Of a DNA stretch of 64,000 nt, positions 17,219 through 26,010 are shown piece by piece (position 1 is the first letter of the stretch; each line of letters opens with the position of its first letter). This stretch comes from Blastomonas sp. SL216 (lineage in GTDB: Bacteria; Pseudomonadota; Alphaproteobacteria; Sphingomonadales; Sphingomonadaceae), in contig CP113055.1 of assembly GCA_026625625.1 (NCBI GenBank), forward strand, positions 2,234,501-2,298,500. Reading direction: 5' to 3'. The notes under the pieces are model-generated. The model did not search any database, was not told where the DNA came from, and worked only from the letters and a program-made list of their open reading frames with translations. A program made the translations under genes and the position numbers.

Positions 17219-17975
17219 CCGCTGGCTGGCACCGACGCCAGCACCGCGACGCATCGAATGGCTGGGGCAGCAGCCTTATGCCCATCGCGGCCTGCATGAC
17301 GGCATGTGGGATGGCCCGGTGCTGGAAAACGCCCTGCCCGCCTTCACCGCAGCGATTGCGGCGGGCCATGGCATCGAATGCGATGTCCAGCGCAGCGGCG
17401 ACAACCGCGCGGTGGTGTTCCACGATTTCTCGCTGGGTCGGCTGACCCTGGCGCAGGGCCGCGTTGCCAGCAAGACGGCGGCGGAGCTCACGCAGATCCG
17501 CCTGCTCGGCCAGAATGGCGCGATTGCAGAGCTGGGCGCGGTGCTGGGCGTGGTGCGCGGGCGCGCGCCGATCCTGATCGAGATCAAGACCGAAACCGGC
17601 CATGTCGCACCGCTCTGCCTAGCGGTGCGCCGCGCGCTGGAAGGCTATGGCGGCAAGGCGGCGGTGATGAGCTTTGACCCGGCGGTGAGCGCCTGGTTCC
17701 GCAAACAGGCCAGGCACATCACGCGCGGGCTGGTGATCACCGAAGAGGATGCGCGCGGCTGGAAGGGCAATCTGCGCCGTCATCGCGACCTGTGGAAGGC
17801 CAAGCCCGATTTCCTGGCCTATGACATTCGCGATCTGCCCAGCAGCTTTGCCTGTTCGCAGCGCGCCCGCGGGCTGCCGCTGCTGACCTGGACGGTACGC
17901 AGCGACGATCAGCATGCCCTGGCTGCCGAATATGCCGATGCGCCGATTTACGAGCGAGGCCAGCCCCAGCCATGA
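17190..17975 (+). CDS. glycerophosphodiester phosphodiesterase family protein
   Basis: The product is a 261-residue TIM-barrel protein of the GDPD family. A-H-R-G near residue 33, E-N (48-49), G-I-E-C-D-V-Q and V-V-F-H-D-F supply the general acid/base and metal residues, and I-L-I-E-I-K-T-E is the second metal motif. There is no signal peptide, so it is cytosolic. It may hydrolyse glycerophosphodiesters from phospholipid turnover. It begins inside the end of the RidA gene (ATG 17190 preceded by TTG 17187) and its stop overlaps the next start (ATGA), so translation is coupled on both sides. Confidence 0.87.
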   Translation: MPLSPFGLLDRWLAPTPAPRRIEWLGQQPYAHRGLHDGMWDGPVLENALPAFTAAIAAGHGIECDVQRSGDNRAVVFHDFSLGRLTLAQGRVASKTAAELTQIRLLGQNGAIAELGAVLGVVRGRAPILIEIKTETGHVAPLCLAVRRALEGYGGKAAVMSFDPAVSAWFRKQARHITRGLVITEEDARGWKGNLRRHRDLWKAKPDFLAYDIRDLPSSFACSQRARGLPLLTWTVRSDDQHALAAEYADAPIYERGQPQP

Positions 17976-19120
17976 ACGAGCGCGCGATCACCGCCGAGGT
18001 CGGTCGCAGCATCGCCGCGCTGGATGCCGACCAGTGGGACGCGCTGGCCGGGCCCGACAATCCGTTCGTTTCTCACGCTTTCCTCAGCCTGCTCGAACAA
18101 TCGGGCAGTGTCGGGCGCGGCACCGGCTGGAATCCTGCGCCGATCACGATCAGGGGCGAGGATGGCAGGCTGGTCGCCGCCTTACCCGCCTATCTCAAGA
18201 GCCATAGCCAGGGCGAATATGTGTTCGACCATAGCTGGGCGCATGCCTGGGAAAATGCCGGCGGGCACTATTATCCCAAGCTGCAGATTTCGGTACCCTT
18301 TACCCCGGCAACAGGCCCGCGCTTGCTGCTCGCCGACCCTGTCTGGGCCCCTGCCATCCTGAGCGCGGCGGAAAATCTGGCCGACCAGAACGGGCTGTCC
18401 TCAGCCCATGCGACCTTTATCGAACCGGCGCAGGTGCCGCTGTTCGAACAGGCGGGATGGCTGATGCGATCGGACACCCAGTTCCACTGGCACGATGATG
18501 GCTATGGCGATTTCGAGGGCTTTCTGGGATCGCTCACCTCGCGCAAGCGCAAGGACCTACGCAAGGAACGCGCCAAGGCGCAGGAAGGGGTGGAGATCGT
18601 CCATCTGACCGGCGACGCGATCACCGAGGCGCATTGGGACGCGTTCTGGATCTTCTATCAGGATACCGGCGCGCGCAAATGGGGCCAGCCCTATCTGACC
18701 CGCGAGGCCTTCAGCCTGATGGGGAAGACCATGGCCGACCGTATCCTGCTGATCCTGGCGCTGGTCGAGGGGCACCCGATCGCAGGCGCGCTCAATTTCA
18801 TCGGCAGCGACACGCTCTATGGCCGCTATTGGGGCTGCACCATCGACAAGCCGTTCCTGCATTTCGAGCTGTGCTATTATCAGGCGATCGACGCGGCGCT
18901 GGCGCGCGGTCTGGCCCGGGTCGAAGCCGGTGCGCAGGGTGGGCACAAGATGGCGCGCGGCTATGCGCCCGAACTCACCTGGTCGGCGCATTACATCCCC
19001 GACCCCGGTTTTCGCCGTGCGGTGGCCGATTTCCTGGTGCGCGAGCGCGCTGCGGTGGCTGCCGACCGCGAAATGCTGTCCGAGATGCTGCCTTTCCGGC
19101 GCGGACCATCTGCCGCTTGA
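17972..19120 (+). CDS. FemAB/GNAT-like acyltransferase (DUF482, COG3146)
   Basis: The product has 382 residues. The S-H-A-F-L-S-L-L-E start, the H-S-W-A-H-A-W segment, the long Y-P-K-L-Q-I-S-V-P-F-T-P block and the C-terminal G-A-Q-G-G-H-K-M-A-R-G-Y-A-P motif match the DUF482/COG3146 family. This family is related to FemABX aminoacyl transferases and GNAT enzymes and is often labelled as a peptidoglycan-related N-acetyltransferase. It overlaps the GDPD gene by four bases (ATGA). The substrate is unproven. A K-R-K-D-L-R-K-E-R basic helix near residue 192 is typical of the fold. Confidence 0.83.
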   Translation: MNERAITAEVGRSIAALDADQWDALAGPDNPFVSHAFLSLLEQSGSVGRGTGWNPAPITIRGEDGRLVAALPAYLKSHSQGEYVFDHSWAHAWENAGGHYYPKLQISVPFTPATGPRLLLADPVWAPAILSAAENLADQNGLSSAHATFIEPAQVPLFEQAGWLMRSDTQFHWHDDGYGDFEGFLGSLTSRKRKDLRKERAKAQEGVEIVHLTGDAITEAHWDAFWIFYQDTGARKWGQPYLTREAFSLMGKTMADRILLILALVEGHPIAGALNFIGSDTLYGRYWGCTIDKPFLHFELCYYQAIDAALARGLARVEAGAQGGHKMARGYAPELTWSAHYIPDPGFRRAVADFLVRERAAVAADREMLSEMLPFRRGPSAA

Positions 19121-19191
19121 CGCCGCCTGCCGCGCAGCGCACGCTGCGTTCAATCCCAACCTGTTGCGATTCCAGCAGAAAGCTCCATTCC

Positions 19192-21240
19192 ATGCGCCCG
19201 ATCCGCCTTGCCGCCATGTTGCTCGCCTTTGCCAGCCCCACCGCCCTGTTCGCGCAGGACGCGCCCGACAGCCGCTTGAGCGGACAGGACCTGTTCTCGC
19301 TCGAAGTCGCTGCCGATCCGCAGATTTCGCCCGATGGCGGCAGGGTGGCGTTCGTCCGCCGCGCCAATGACATCATGGCCGACAGGGCCGTCTCCTCGAT
19401 CTGGCTGATCGACAGCGCCAGCGGCGAGCTGACCCCGCTGGCCGCCGGTCCCGGCAGCCACAGCCAGCCGCGCTGGTCGCCCGATGGCAAGCGCCTGGCC
19501 TATGTCTCCACCGCAGAAGGCGGCGCGCCCCAGCTGTACGTGCGCTGGGTCGGCACCGGCCAGTCGGTGCGGATCACCGGCCTGCCCGAAAGCCCCGGCA
19601 ACATCGCCTGGTCGCCCGATGGCACGCAGATCGCCTATACGATGTTCATGCCCGCCGAAGGGCCGAAGCTGGGCAAGGCACCTGACAAGCCCGAGGGCGC
19701 GCAATGGGTCGCGCCGCTCGAGACCTATGACCTGCTGACCTACCGGGCCGATGGTGCCGGGTATCTGAAGCCCGGCTTCGACAAGATCTTTGTCGTGCCC
19801 GCGACCGGCGGCGCACCGCGCCAGCTGAGCTTTGGCCCGTATCATGATGGCGGCGGCCTGACCTGGGGCAAGGACGGACAGACGCTCTATTTCTCCGGCA
19901 ACCGCTCGCCCGATTGGGAAAACGACCCGCAGGATGCCGAAATCTACGCGCTCGACATTGCCAGCGGCACGATCACCGCACTGACCGATCGCGACGGGCC
20001 GGACGCATCGCCGGTAGTCTCGCCCGATGGCAGCAAGATCGCCTATGTCGGTTTCGACGACAAGCTGCTCGGTTATCATAATGCCGGGGCCTATGTGATG
20101 AACCGCGATGGCAGCGCAAAGCGCGCGGTTGCGCCGTCGCTGGACCGCAGCATCGATGCCATGGTCTGGGCCCCCGATGGCCAGGCGCTGATCGCGCAAT
20201 ATGACGATCATGGCGAAACCCTGGTCGCGCGCATCGGCCTTGACGGGTCGGTACGCGAGATCGTGCGCGGCCTGACCGGCCCGGCGCTCGACCGGCCCTA
20301 TTCGGGCGGATCGTTCAGCGTCGCCAAGACCGGCGCGATCGCCTATTCGGGCGGCAATGCCACCAAGCCTGCCGATGTCATGCTGGCAAGCGGTGGCAAG
20401 ATGCGGGCGCTGACCCGGCTGAACAGCACGCTGATGGCATCCAGGCGGCTGGGCGAGGTGCGCAAGATGACCGTCGCCTCCTCGTTCGACGGTCGTACGA
20501 TCGAAGGCTGGCTGACGCTTCCCCCCGGCTATGCTGCCGGGCAGCGCGTGCCGCTGGTGCTGGAAATCCACGGTGGTCCGTTCGCCGCCTATGGCCCGCA
20601 TTTTTCGACCGACAACCAGCTTTATGCCGCATCGGGCTATGCCGTGCTCTCGGTCAATCCGCGCGGATCGACCAGCTATGGCGCGGAATTCGCCAATCTC
20701 ATCCACCATGCCTATCCCGGCAATGATTATGACGACCTGATATCGATGGTGGACAAGGCGATTGCCGATGGCATCGTCGATCCCGACCAGCTGTTCGTGA
20801 CCGGCGGTTCGGGCGGCGGGGTGCTGACCAGCTGGATCGTCGGCAAGACGACGCGGTTCAAGGCCGCTGCGACGCAAAAGCCGGTGATCAACTGGACCAG
20901 CCAGGCGCTGACCGCCGATGGCCCTGCGTTCTTTGCGAAATACTGGTTCGGCAAGATGCCCTGGGAGGACCAGGCGAGCTATTGGGCGCGTTCGCCGCTG
21001 TCGCTGGTCGCCAATGTGAAGACGCCGACGCTGGTTGTCGTCGGCAGCGAGGATTATCGCACCCCGGTGAGCGAGTCAGAGCAATATTATACCGCGCTCA
21101 AGCTGGTTGGCGTCCCCACGGCCCTGGTCAAGGTGCCGGGCGCGAGCCATGGCGGAATCGCGGCCAGACCGTCGCAAAGCGCGGCCAAGGCTTCGGCGAT
21201 CATCGCCTGGTTCGAACGCTACCGCAAGGCAGCGCGCTGA
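19192..21240 (+). CDS. secreted S9-family prolyl oligopeptidase-like peptidase
   Basis: The product has 682 residues with a signal peptide at about 1-20 (ending A-L-F-A-Q). It has an N-terminal beta-propeller of PD40 repeats (P-R-W-S-P-D-G-K, I-A-W-S-P-D-G, V-S-P-D-G-S-K and similar) to about residue 390, then an alpha/beta-hydrolase domain. The nucleophile motif reads G-G-S-G-G-G rather than the common G-G-S-Y-G-G; the Asp is in G-S-E-D-Y-R-T-P and the His in G-A-S-H-G-G. The triad is complete, so peptidase activity is expected. ATG 19192 begins the signal peptide. A 9-bp hairpin follows the stop. Confidence 0.92.
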   Translation: MRPIRLAAMLLAFASPTALFAQDAPDSRLSGQDLFSLEVAADPQISPDGGRVAFVRRANDIMADRAVSSIWLIDSASGELTPLAAGPGSHSQPRWSPDGKRLAYVSTAEGGAPQLYVRWVGTGQSVRITGLPESPGNIAWSPDGTQIAYTMFMPAEGPKLGKAPDKPEGAQWVAPLETYDLLTYRADGAGYLKPGFDKIFVVPATGGAPRQLSFGPYHDGGGLTWGKDGQTLYFSGNRSPDWENDPQDAEIYALDIASGTITALTDRDGPDASPVVSPDGSKIAYVGFDDKLLGYHNAGAYVMNRDGSAKRAVAPSLDRSIDAMVWAPDGQALIAQYDDHGETLVARIGLDGSVREIVRGLTGPALDRPYSGGSFSVAKTGAIAYSGGNATKPADVMLASGGKMRALTRLNSTLMASRRLGEVRKMTVASSFDGRTIEGWLTLPPGYAAGQRVPLVLEIHGGPFAAYGPHFSTDNQLYAASGYAVLSVNPRGSTSYGAEFANLIHHAYPGNDYDDLISMVDKAIADGIVDPDQLFVTGGSGGGVLTSWIVGKTTRFKAAATQKPVINWTSQALTADGPAFFAKYWFGKMPWEDQASYWARSPLSLVANVKTPTLVVVGSEDYRTPVSESEQYYTALKLVGVPTALVKVPGASHGGIAARPSQSAAKASAIIAWFERYRKAAR

Positions 21241-21256
21241 GCGGTTAGCCCGTGTT

Positions 21257-21279
21257 CGCTTTTGATTGCCTCAAAAGCG
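21257..21279 (+). terminator. hairpin downstream of the S9 peptidase gene
   Basis: CGCTTTTGA (21257-21265) pairs perfectly with TCAAAAGCG (21271-21279) around a five-base loop, 17 bases after the stop codon. No T-run follows, so it is a weak terminator candidate rather than a classical one. A second short inverted repeat, GTGAAAT/ATTTCAC, lies at 21316-21334. Confidence 0.4.
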
Positions 21280-21345
21280 CGGTCCAAATAGCTGTTCTGC
21301 CGTGATTTCCGAGCCGTGAAATGTACGATTTCACTCGAAATCACT

Positions 21346-21642
21346 CTAGGCGGCGCGCGCTGCGATCTGCTGGAGCCAGGCGCGGGCTTCGCGCTGGGCT
21401 TCGGCGATCTGCCGTGCGGTCATCTCTTCCGAGATCTCGGCGCGGCACAGCTGGCTTTCCTCATGGCCCTTCACGGCGGCGAGGTTGAACCATTTGTGCG
21501 CCTCGATCAGGTCGACATTGACCCCTTGGCCGCCGGTGGAAAAAGCTACGCCGAGTTCGAAATAGGCGTTGATGTCGCCGCGGGCTGCTGCCGCAAGTTT
21601 GCTTTCGATCAAGAACGTGGCGGACTTCAGACTGTTTGCCAT
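21346..21642 (-). CDS. small Sel1/TPR-like repeat protein
   Basis: The product has 98 residues. The core A-A-R-G-D-I-N-A-Y-F-E-L-G-V-A-F-S-T-G followed by A-H-K-W-F-N-L-A-A-V-K-G-H is a Sel1-like repeat (helix pair with conserved A-x-x-W-x-x-x-A-A). There is no signal peptide. ATG 21642 was chosen because a purine-rich GTGAG lies upstream and the N-terminus fits the family; an upstream in-frame ATG at 21687 adds 15 basic residues. Such proteins usually mediate protein-protein contacts. It ends near a convergent hairpin and is separated from panC by 107 bases. Confidence 0.75.
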   Translation of the reverse strand: MANSLKSATFLIESKLAAAARGDINAYFELGVAFSTGGQGVNVDLIEAHKWFNLAAVKGHEESQLCRAEISEEMTARQIAEAQREARAWLQQIAARAA

Positions 21643-21749
21643 CTCACATGCCCCTCTAATGCATGGTCGGACCTTCCGACGGGGCAACAGTGTGTAAGCG
21701 TGGTAAAAAAACGGTTAATTCGGCATACACCATGCCAGAAGTTTTACAA

Positions 21750-22595
21750 TCAGACTGGCTTTACCGGCATATTGTCGATCAATCGGGTCCGTCCGATGCG
21801 GGCTGCGACCAGCAGACGTGCGGGTCGATCGGCCATTTCCATGGGCTCCAGCGTTGCCGCATCGGCCAGCGTGACGTAATCGATCGAGGCAAATCCGGCG
21901 GCGAGCAGCGCCTGTTCGATCCCTTCGATGGCGACCTTGACCGGTCCGCCCGCCTCGATCACCGCAATGCCCGCCTGCATCGCGCGCGGCAGCATCGCAG
22001 CGGCGGCGCGTTCCTCGCCGGTCAGATAGGCATTGCGCGACGACAGGGCCAGGCCATCGGCATCGCGAACCGTCGGCACACCGATGATATCGAGCCCGAA
22101 ATTGAGATCGCGCGCCATCGCGCGGATCACCGCGAGTTGCTGGTAATCCTTCTCGCCGAACAGGGCCATATCGGGCTGGATCTGGTTGAACAGCTTGGCA
22201 ACCACAGTGGCGACGCCATCGAAATGGCCAGGCCGGGCCGCGCCGCACAGCCCATCGCTGACCCCGAGCACGCTGACATTGGTCGCAAAACCAGCGGGAT
22301 AGACCTGTTCGACATCGGGCGCCCACAGGATCGCCACGCCTGCCTCGCTCAACATGGCGGCATCGGCCTCTTCCTGCCGGGGATAGGCGTCCAGATCCTC
22401 ATTGGCACCGAACTGCTTCGGGTTGACGAAGATCGACACGACGACATGGTCCGCCCGCTGCCTGGCTTCCTTGACCAGCTGCATATGGCCTGCATGCAGT
22501 GCCCCCATGGTGGGCACGAGCGCCACATGGCCGCCCTGCCCCCGGAGCAGCGACACAGCCGACCGCAACCTGTCAACCCGACGTAAGATTTGCAC
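21750..22595 (-). CDS. panC: pantoate--beta-alanine ligase (pantothenate synthetase)
   Basis: The product is a 281-residue cytosolic enzyme that joins pantoate and beta-alanine with ATP to make pantothenate. P-T-M-G-A-L-H-A-G-H near residue 30 is the HIGH-type nucleotide motif; F-V-N-P-K-Q-F, G-E-K-D-Y-Q-Q-L and A-L-S-S-R-N-A-Y-L (KMSKS-like) complete the active site. I chose the GTG at 22595 because GGAGG lies ten bases upstream and the length is then typical; an in-frame ATG at 22676 would overlap the divergent mipZ region. panC and mipZ are divergent with about 110 bases between starts. panB is not adjacent. Confidence 0.96.
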   Translation of the reverse strand: MQILRRVDRLRSAVSLLRGQGGHVALVPTMGALHAGHMQLVKEARQRADHVVVSIFVNPKQFGANEDLDAYPRQEEADAAMLSEAGVAILWAPDVEQVYPAGFATNVSVLGVSDGLCGAARPGHFDGVATVVAKLFNQIQPDMALFGEKDYQQLAVIRAMARDLNFGLDIIGVPTVRDADGLALSSRNAYLTGEERAAAAMLPRAMQAGIAVIEAGGPVKVAIEGIEQALLAAGFASIDYVTLADAATLEPMEMADRPARLLVAARIGRTRLIDNMPVKPV

Positions 22596-22708
22596 CTTGG
22601 TTAAGCCTCCGATAGGGAACGCCGCAGCATAAGGCGGCGCAGGCCGCAAACGATTCACGCAGCAGCACTGGCACAATCATGGGCCTGCTGGAAGGGGCTG
22701 GAAAGACA

Positions 22709-23527
22709 ATGGACATGATGACGCGCAAGGCGTCCACGCACCATATCGTGTTTGCCAATGAAAAGGGCGGCACCGGCAAATCGACCAGCGCGGTCCATGT
22801 GGCCGTGGCCCTGTCCTATCTCGGCTTCCGGGTGAGCGCGATCGACCTCGATCCGCGCCAGCGCACGCTGCACCGCTATCTGGAAAACCGAGTCGCAACC
22901 CAGGAACGGCGCGGCATCGACCTGCCGACGCCGAAATTCGATGTGTTCAAGGACGACAACCAGGCGCGGCTGGAGCAGATGGTCTCCACGCTCAGCCAGG
23001 ACTGCGATTTTCTGGTGTTCGACACCCCGGGCCGCGACGACAAGTTCGCCCGGTTCGTCGCCACCCGTGCCGACACGCTGGTGACCCCGCTCAATGACAG
23101 CTTTGTCGATTTCGACCTGATCGGGCAGGTGGACCCTGAAAACTTCAAGGTCCGCCGCCTCAGCTTCTATGCCGAACTGATCTGGGAGGCGCGCAAGGCC
23201 CGCGCCAAGACCGACGGCATCGAAATCGACTGGGTGGTGCTGCGTAACCGCACCCAGCAGACCGATGCCCGCAACAAGCGCCGTCTGGACGCGGCGCTCG
23301 CCGAACTCTCCAAGCGTGTCGGCTTCCGCTATGTCCAGGGCCTGTCCGAACGCGTGGTCTATCGCGAACTGTTCCCTTCGGGCCTGACCCTGCTCGACAA
23401 GGGCCATCTGGCGGATCTGGGCACCAGCCATATCATCGCACGGCAGGAACTGCGCGAGATGGTCTCCGCGCTCAACCTGCCGGGCGTGGGCAGCCGGTCG
23501 CCGGAGCGCCAGCCGCAGCTTCTGTAA
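22709..23527 (+). CDS. mipZ: MipZ division-site positioning ATPase
   Basis: The product has about 272 residues of the ParA/MinD superfamily. The deviant Walker A N-E-K-G-G-T-G-K-S-T lies at about 18-27, D-L-D-P-R-Q at about 50 and F-D-T-P-G-R-D-D at about 112 (Walker B/switch). F-V-D-F-D-L-I-G-Q-V-D-P and L-F-P-S-G-L-T-L-L-D are characteristic of MipZ, which forms a gradient from ParB at the poles and inhibits FtsZ polymerisation away from midcell in alphaproteobacteria. An in-frame ATG at 22679 would add ten residues. The stop directly abuts the convergent amidohydrolase stop. Confidence 0.92.
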   Translation: MDMMTRKASTHHIVFANEKGGTGKSTSAVHVAVALSYLGFRVSAIDLDPRQRTLHRYLENRVATQERRGIDLPTPKFDVFKDDNQARLEQMVSTLSQDCDFLVFDTPGRDDKFARFVATRADTLVTPLNDSFVDFDLIGQVDPENFKVRRLSFYAELIWEARKARAKTDGIEIDWVVLRNRTQQTDARNKRRLDAALAELSKRVGFRYVQGLSERVVYRELFPSGLTLLDKGHLADLGTSHIIARQELREMVSALNLPGVGSRSPERQPQLL

Positions 23528-24868
23528 TCAGGGCTGCTTGGCCATCAGCTTCAGCGTCATCGCGGTCATCGCCTCGGCCGCGGTGGCGATCACCGTGTCG
23601 GCCTCGGGCGCCCAGAACGGGCTGTGCAGCGAGGGCATTTCGATGCCCTCCTTCTTCGCCTTGTTATATTCCGCCAGCGGCACCCCGCCGACCCAGAAGA
23701 TCATGCTTTTGATATTGTCGGGATCGGCGCGATAGAAGCGGCTGAAATCCTCGCCGCCCATCGACGGCGGGACTTGCGCGACGCGCTTGTCGCCAAAGCG
23801 ACTCTTGAGGAATGTCCCGATTTCCTGGGTGAATTCGGGGCTGTTATAGACCGCGGGCGTGAACGTGTCGGCCAGCTTGACCTCGGGCATGCGGTCTTCC
23901 GGAACGCCTGCGGCAATGGCCTCTCCCTTGGCGATCCGCTTGATGCCTTCGATGATCCTGGCGCGCGTCTCGTCCGAATAGCTGCGCACGGTGAGCAGCA
24001 GCGTCGCTTCATCCGAAATGATGTTGTGCTTCGCGCCGCCCTGGAAGCTGCCCACGGTGACGACGGCGGCGTCCTGCGGGTCGAGCTCGCGGCTGATCAG
24101 CGTCTGCAACGTGGTGACGATGCGCGCGCCCAGCACGATCGGGTCCTTGGTCGATTGCGGATAGGCACCGTGCCCGCCCAGCCCCTTCACCTTGATATCG
24201 ACACTGTCGACATTGGCGAGCGCGAAGCCCGGCGTATAGCCGATGAACCCGGCGGGGGCCTGGGCAGCGTCATGAAAGCCCAGCACATATTGCGGCTTGG
24301 GGAAGCGGGTGAACAGCCCGTCGTTGAGCATCGCCACCGCGCCCGAGCCGATTTCCTCTGCCGGCTGCAGGATCATCACCAGCGTGCCCGACCATTCGGC
24401 CTTGCGCTTGACCAGCTGCCGCGCGGTCGCGACCCAGCCGGTCATGTGCGTGTCGTGGCCGCAAGCATGCATCACCCCGGTCTCGATCCCCGCCGGGCTC
24501 ATCGCGCGGACCTTGCTGGCAAAGGCCAGGCCCGTCTGCTCGACCACCGGCAGCCCGTCCATGTCGGCACGCAGCATGACCACCGGGCCGGGACCGTTCT
24601 TCATCACGGCCACGACGCCGGTCTTGCCGACGCCCTCGGTCACCTCGAACCCGAGCTTGCGCGCCTCTTCGGCCAGCTTCCTGGCGGTACGCACCTCCTG
24701 AAAGCTGAGCTCCGGATTGGCGTGCAGGTCGCGATAGATGTCCATCAGGCCGGGCATGTCGGAGGCGATATCGGCGCGGATGCTGTCCTGCGCGGCGACC
24801 GGCACGGCCGCCGCCAGCGCGAGGGCGGATACGGCAAGGCTGCGCGCGAAAAACGATGCGACCGGCAT
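23528..24868 (-). CDS. secreted M20-family amidohydrolase
   Basis: The product has 446 residues with a signal peptide at about 1-26 (ending V-A-A-Q). It follows the aminoacylase/carboxypeptidase layout of M20D: M-H-A-C-G-H-D-T-H-M with metal His and Asp, I-L-Q-P-A-E-E-I-G-S-G-A with the catalytic and metal glutamates, a dimerisation insert, and M-G-G-E-D-F-S-R near the end. It probably hydrolyses N-acyl amino acids or peptides in the periplasm. ATG 24868 begins the signal peptide and has GGGAGA upstream; an in-frame ATG at 24886 adds six residues. Confidence 0.92.
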   Translation of the reverse strand: MPVASFFARSLAVSALALAAAVPVAAQDSIRADIASDMPGLMDIYRDLHANPELSFQEVRTARKLAEEARKLGFEVTEGVGKTGVVAVMKNGPGPVVMLRADMDGLPVVEQTGLAFASKVRAMSPAGIETGVMHACGHDTHMTGWVATARQLVKRKAEWSGTLVMILQPAEEIGSGAVAMLNDGLFTRFPKPQYVLGFHDAAQAPAGFIGYTPGFALANVDSVDIKVKGLGGHGAYPQSTKDPIVLGARIVTTLQTLISRELDPQDAAVVTVGSFQGGAKHNIISDEATLLLTVRSYSDETRARIIEGIKRIAKGEAIAAGVPEDRMPEVKLADTFTPAVYNSPEFTQEIGTFLKSRFGDKRVAQVPPSMGGEDFSRFYRADPDNIKSMIFWVGGVPLAEYNKAKKEGIEMPSLHSPFWAPEADTVIATAAEAMTAMTLKLMAKQP

Positions 24869-24938
24869 AAGTGTCTCCCCAGACATATGTTTGTCGGGGA
24901 AGCTAACGCCTTGTTTTTGCCATGTCAGTCAAAAAAGG

Positions 24939-25391
24939 TCAGCCGATCCGCCGCGCCATGATCACGCCGATCGTCATCACGACCATTCCGCTGATGCGCA
25001 GCGCCGTCAAAGGACTGCGCGGGACGCCGAAAAGACCGAAATGATCGATCATCGCCGCCGCGACAATCTGGCCCAGCAGCACCAGGAACACAGCATTGCC
25101 GATGCCGAAGCGCGGCCCGATCCAGGTGATCGACAGGACGTAAAAGGCGACGAATGCGCCCGAGAAGAACAGGTGAACGGGCGCGGCGCGCAGCCTGGCC
25201 AGATCGGGCAGGCCGACGAAACCCGTAGCCGCAATGGCGATCAGCAAGGCCGACAGGAACAGGATCACCGACGCAGCGGCGGGGTTACCCAGCCGGACGC
25301 CCAGCTGCCCGTTGAGCGCCGCCATCACCGGGATTCCGATCCCGGTCATCAGCATGATGATCGAATAGCCCAGAGCCGTCCCGCTTGGCAT
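24939..25391 (-). CDS. DMT-family transporter, YdcZ/DUF606 type
   Basis: The product has 150 residues and five hydrophobic helices. G-I-P-V-M-A-A-L-N-G-Q-L-G near the start, the central L-F-F-S-G-A-F-V-A-F-Y-V and the C-terminal G-M-V-V-M-T-I-G-V are typical of the half-size YdcZ (DUF606) branch of drug/metabolite transporters, which work as dimers. Substrate unknown. It lies six bases downstream of the DUF4893-like gene on the same strand, so the two are likely cotranscribed. Confidence 0.85.
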   Translation of the reverse strand: MPSGTALGYSIIMLMTGIGIPVMAALNGQLGVRLGNPAAASVILFLSALLIAIAATGFVGLPDLARLRAAPVHLFFSGAFVAFYVLSITWIGPRFGIGNAVFLVLLGQIVAAAMIDHFGLFGVPRSPLTALRISGMVVMTIGVIMARRIG

Positions 25392-25397
25392 GATCGC

Positions 25398-25988
25398 CTA
25401 ACTTATGGGCCTGAGATCGATGATATCCATCGTCGATTCATAATAGGGCCGGGGAAAGACGATGCGCCAGCGGGTCTTGCCGATGCGCTCGACCGTCCCG
25501 GCCAGGTCGCGCTCCTTGTCCTGGCCATAGGGCACCAGCCCCTCGTCATCGCCCAGCATCAGCGATCCCAGAAACACGCCGCTGCGCTTGCCATCCGCAT
25601 GGATATAGCCGACCGGGCGCTGCGATCCGGTCAGCTTGACGAACTGCCGCCGGTCGCCGCTGCCATAGACGGCGCAGACGAAATCCGGATAGGCGATATA
25701 GGCCAGAAACTGCCCGCCCAGCTTGTGCGTCGAACACAGATACTTGCCTTCGGGCGGCAGCGGATTGTCGAGCCGCTTCCTGGGATCGTAGAGCAGGGCG
25801 TGCCTGGCCAGCTCGCCTGCATATTCGGAGGCACGCACTTCCTTGAGCGCGGCGGCGAAGGTCGCATCACGGCCCTTGAGCCGCTCGGCATCGGCGGGGG
25901 TGGCGACATCCTGCCAGCGTTCGGCCAGTGCTGCCCCGGCACCGCCCAGCAGAACCAGCGCCGCAAGCGCCCCGAACATCGTCTTCAT
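25398..25988 (-). CDS. secreted protein, probably DUF4893 family
   Basis: The product has 196 residues with a signal peptide at about 1-22 (M-F-G-A-L-A-A-L-V-L... A-L-A). The mature part has a helical start (W-Q-D-V-A-T-P-A-D-A-E-R-L) and a beta-rich end with two cysteines (K-Y-L-C-S-T-H-K and D-F-V-C-A-V-Y) that could pair. The layout fits DUF4893, a sphingomonad-enriched family without known function; I recognise this by pattern only. ATG 25988 follows GAGGCGAG. It starts 22 bases beyond the patatin gene stop on the same strand. Confidence 0.6.
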   Translation of the reverse strand: MKTMFGALAALVLLGGAGAALAERWQDVATPADAERLKGRDATFAAALKEVRASEYAGELARHALLYDPRKRLDNPLPPEGKYLCSTHKLGGQFLAYIAYPDFVCAVYGSGDRRQFVKLTGSQRPVGYIHADGKRSGVFLGSLMLGDDEGLVPYGQDKERDLAGTVERIGKTRWRIVFPRPYYESTMDIIDLRPIS

Positions 25989-26010
25989 CTCGCCTCTCCC
26001 GCAGCGTGGC

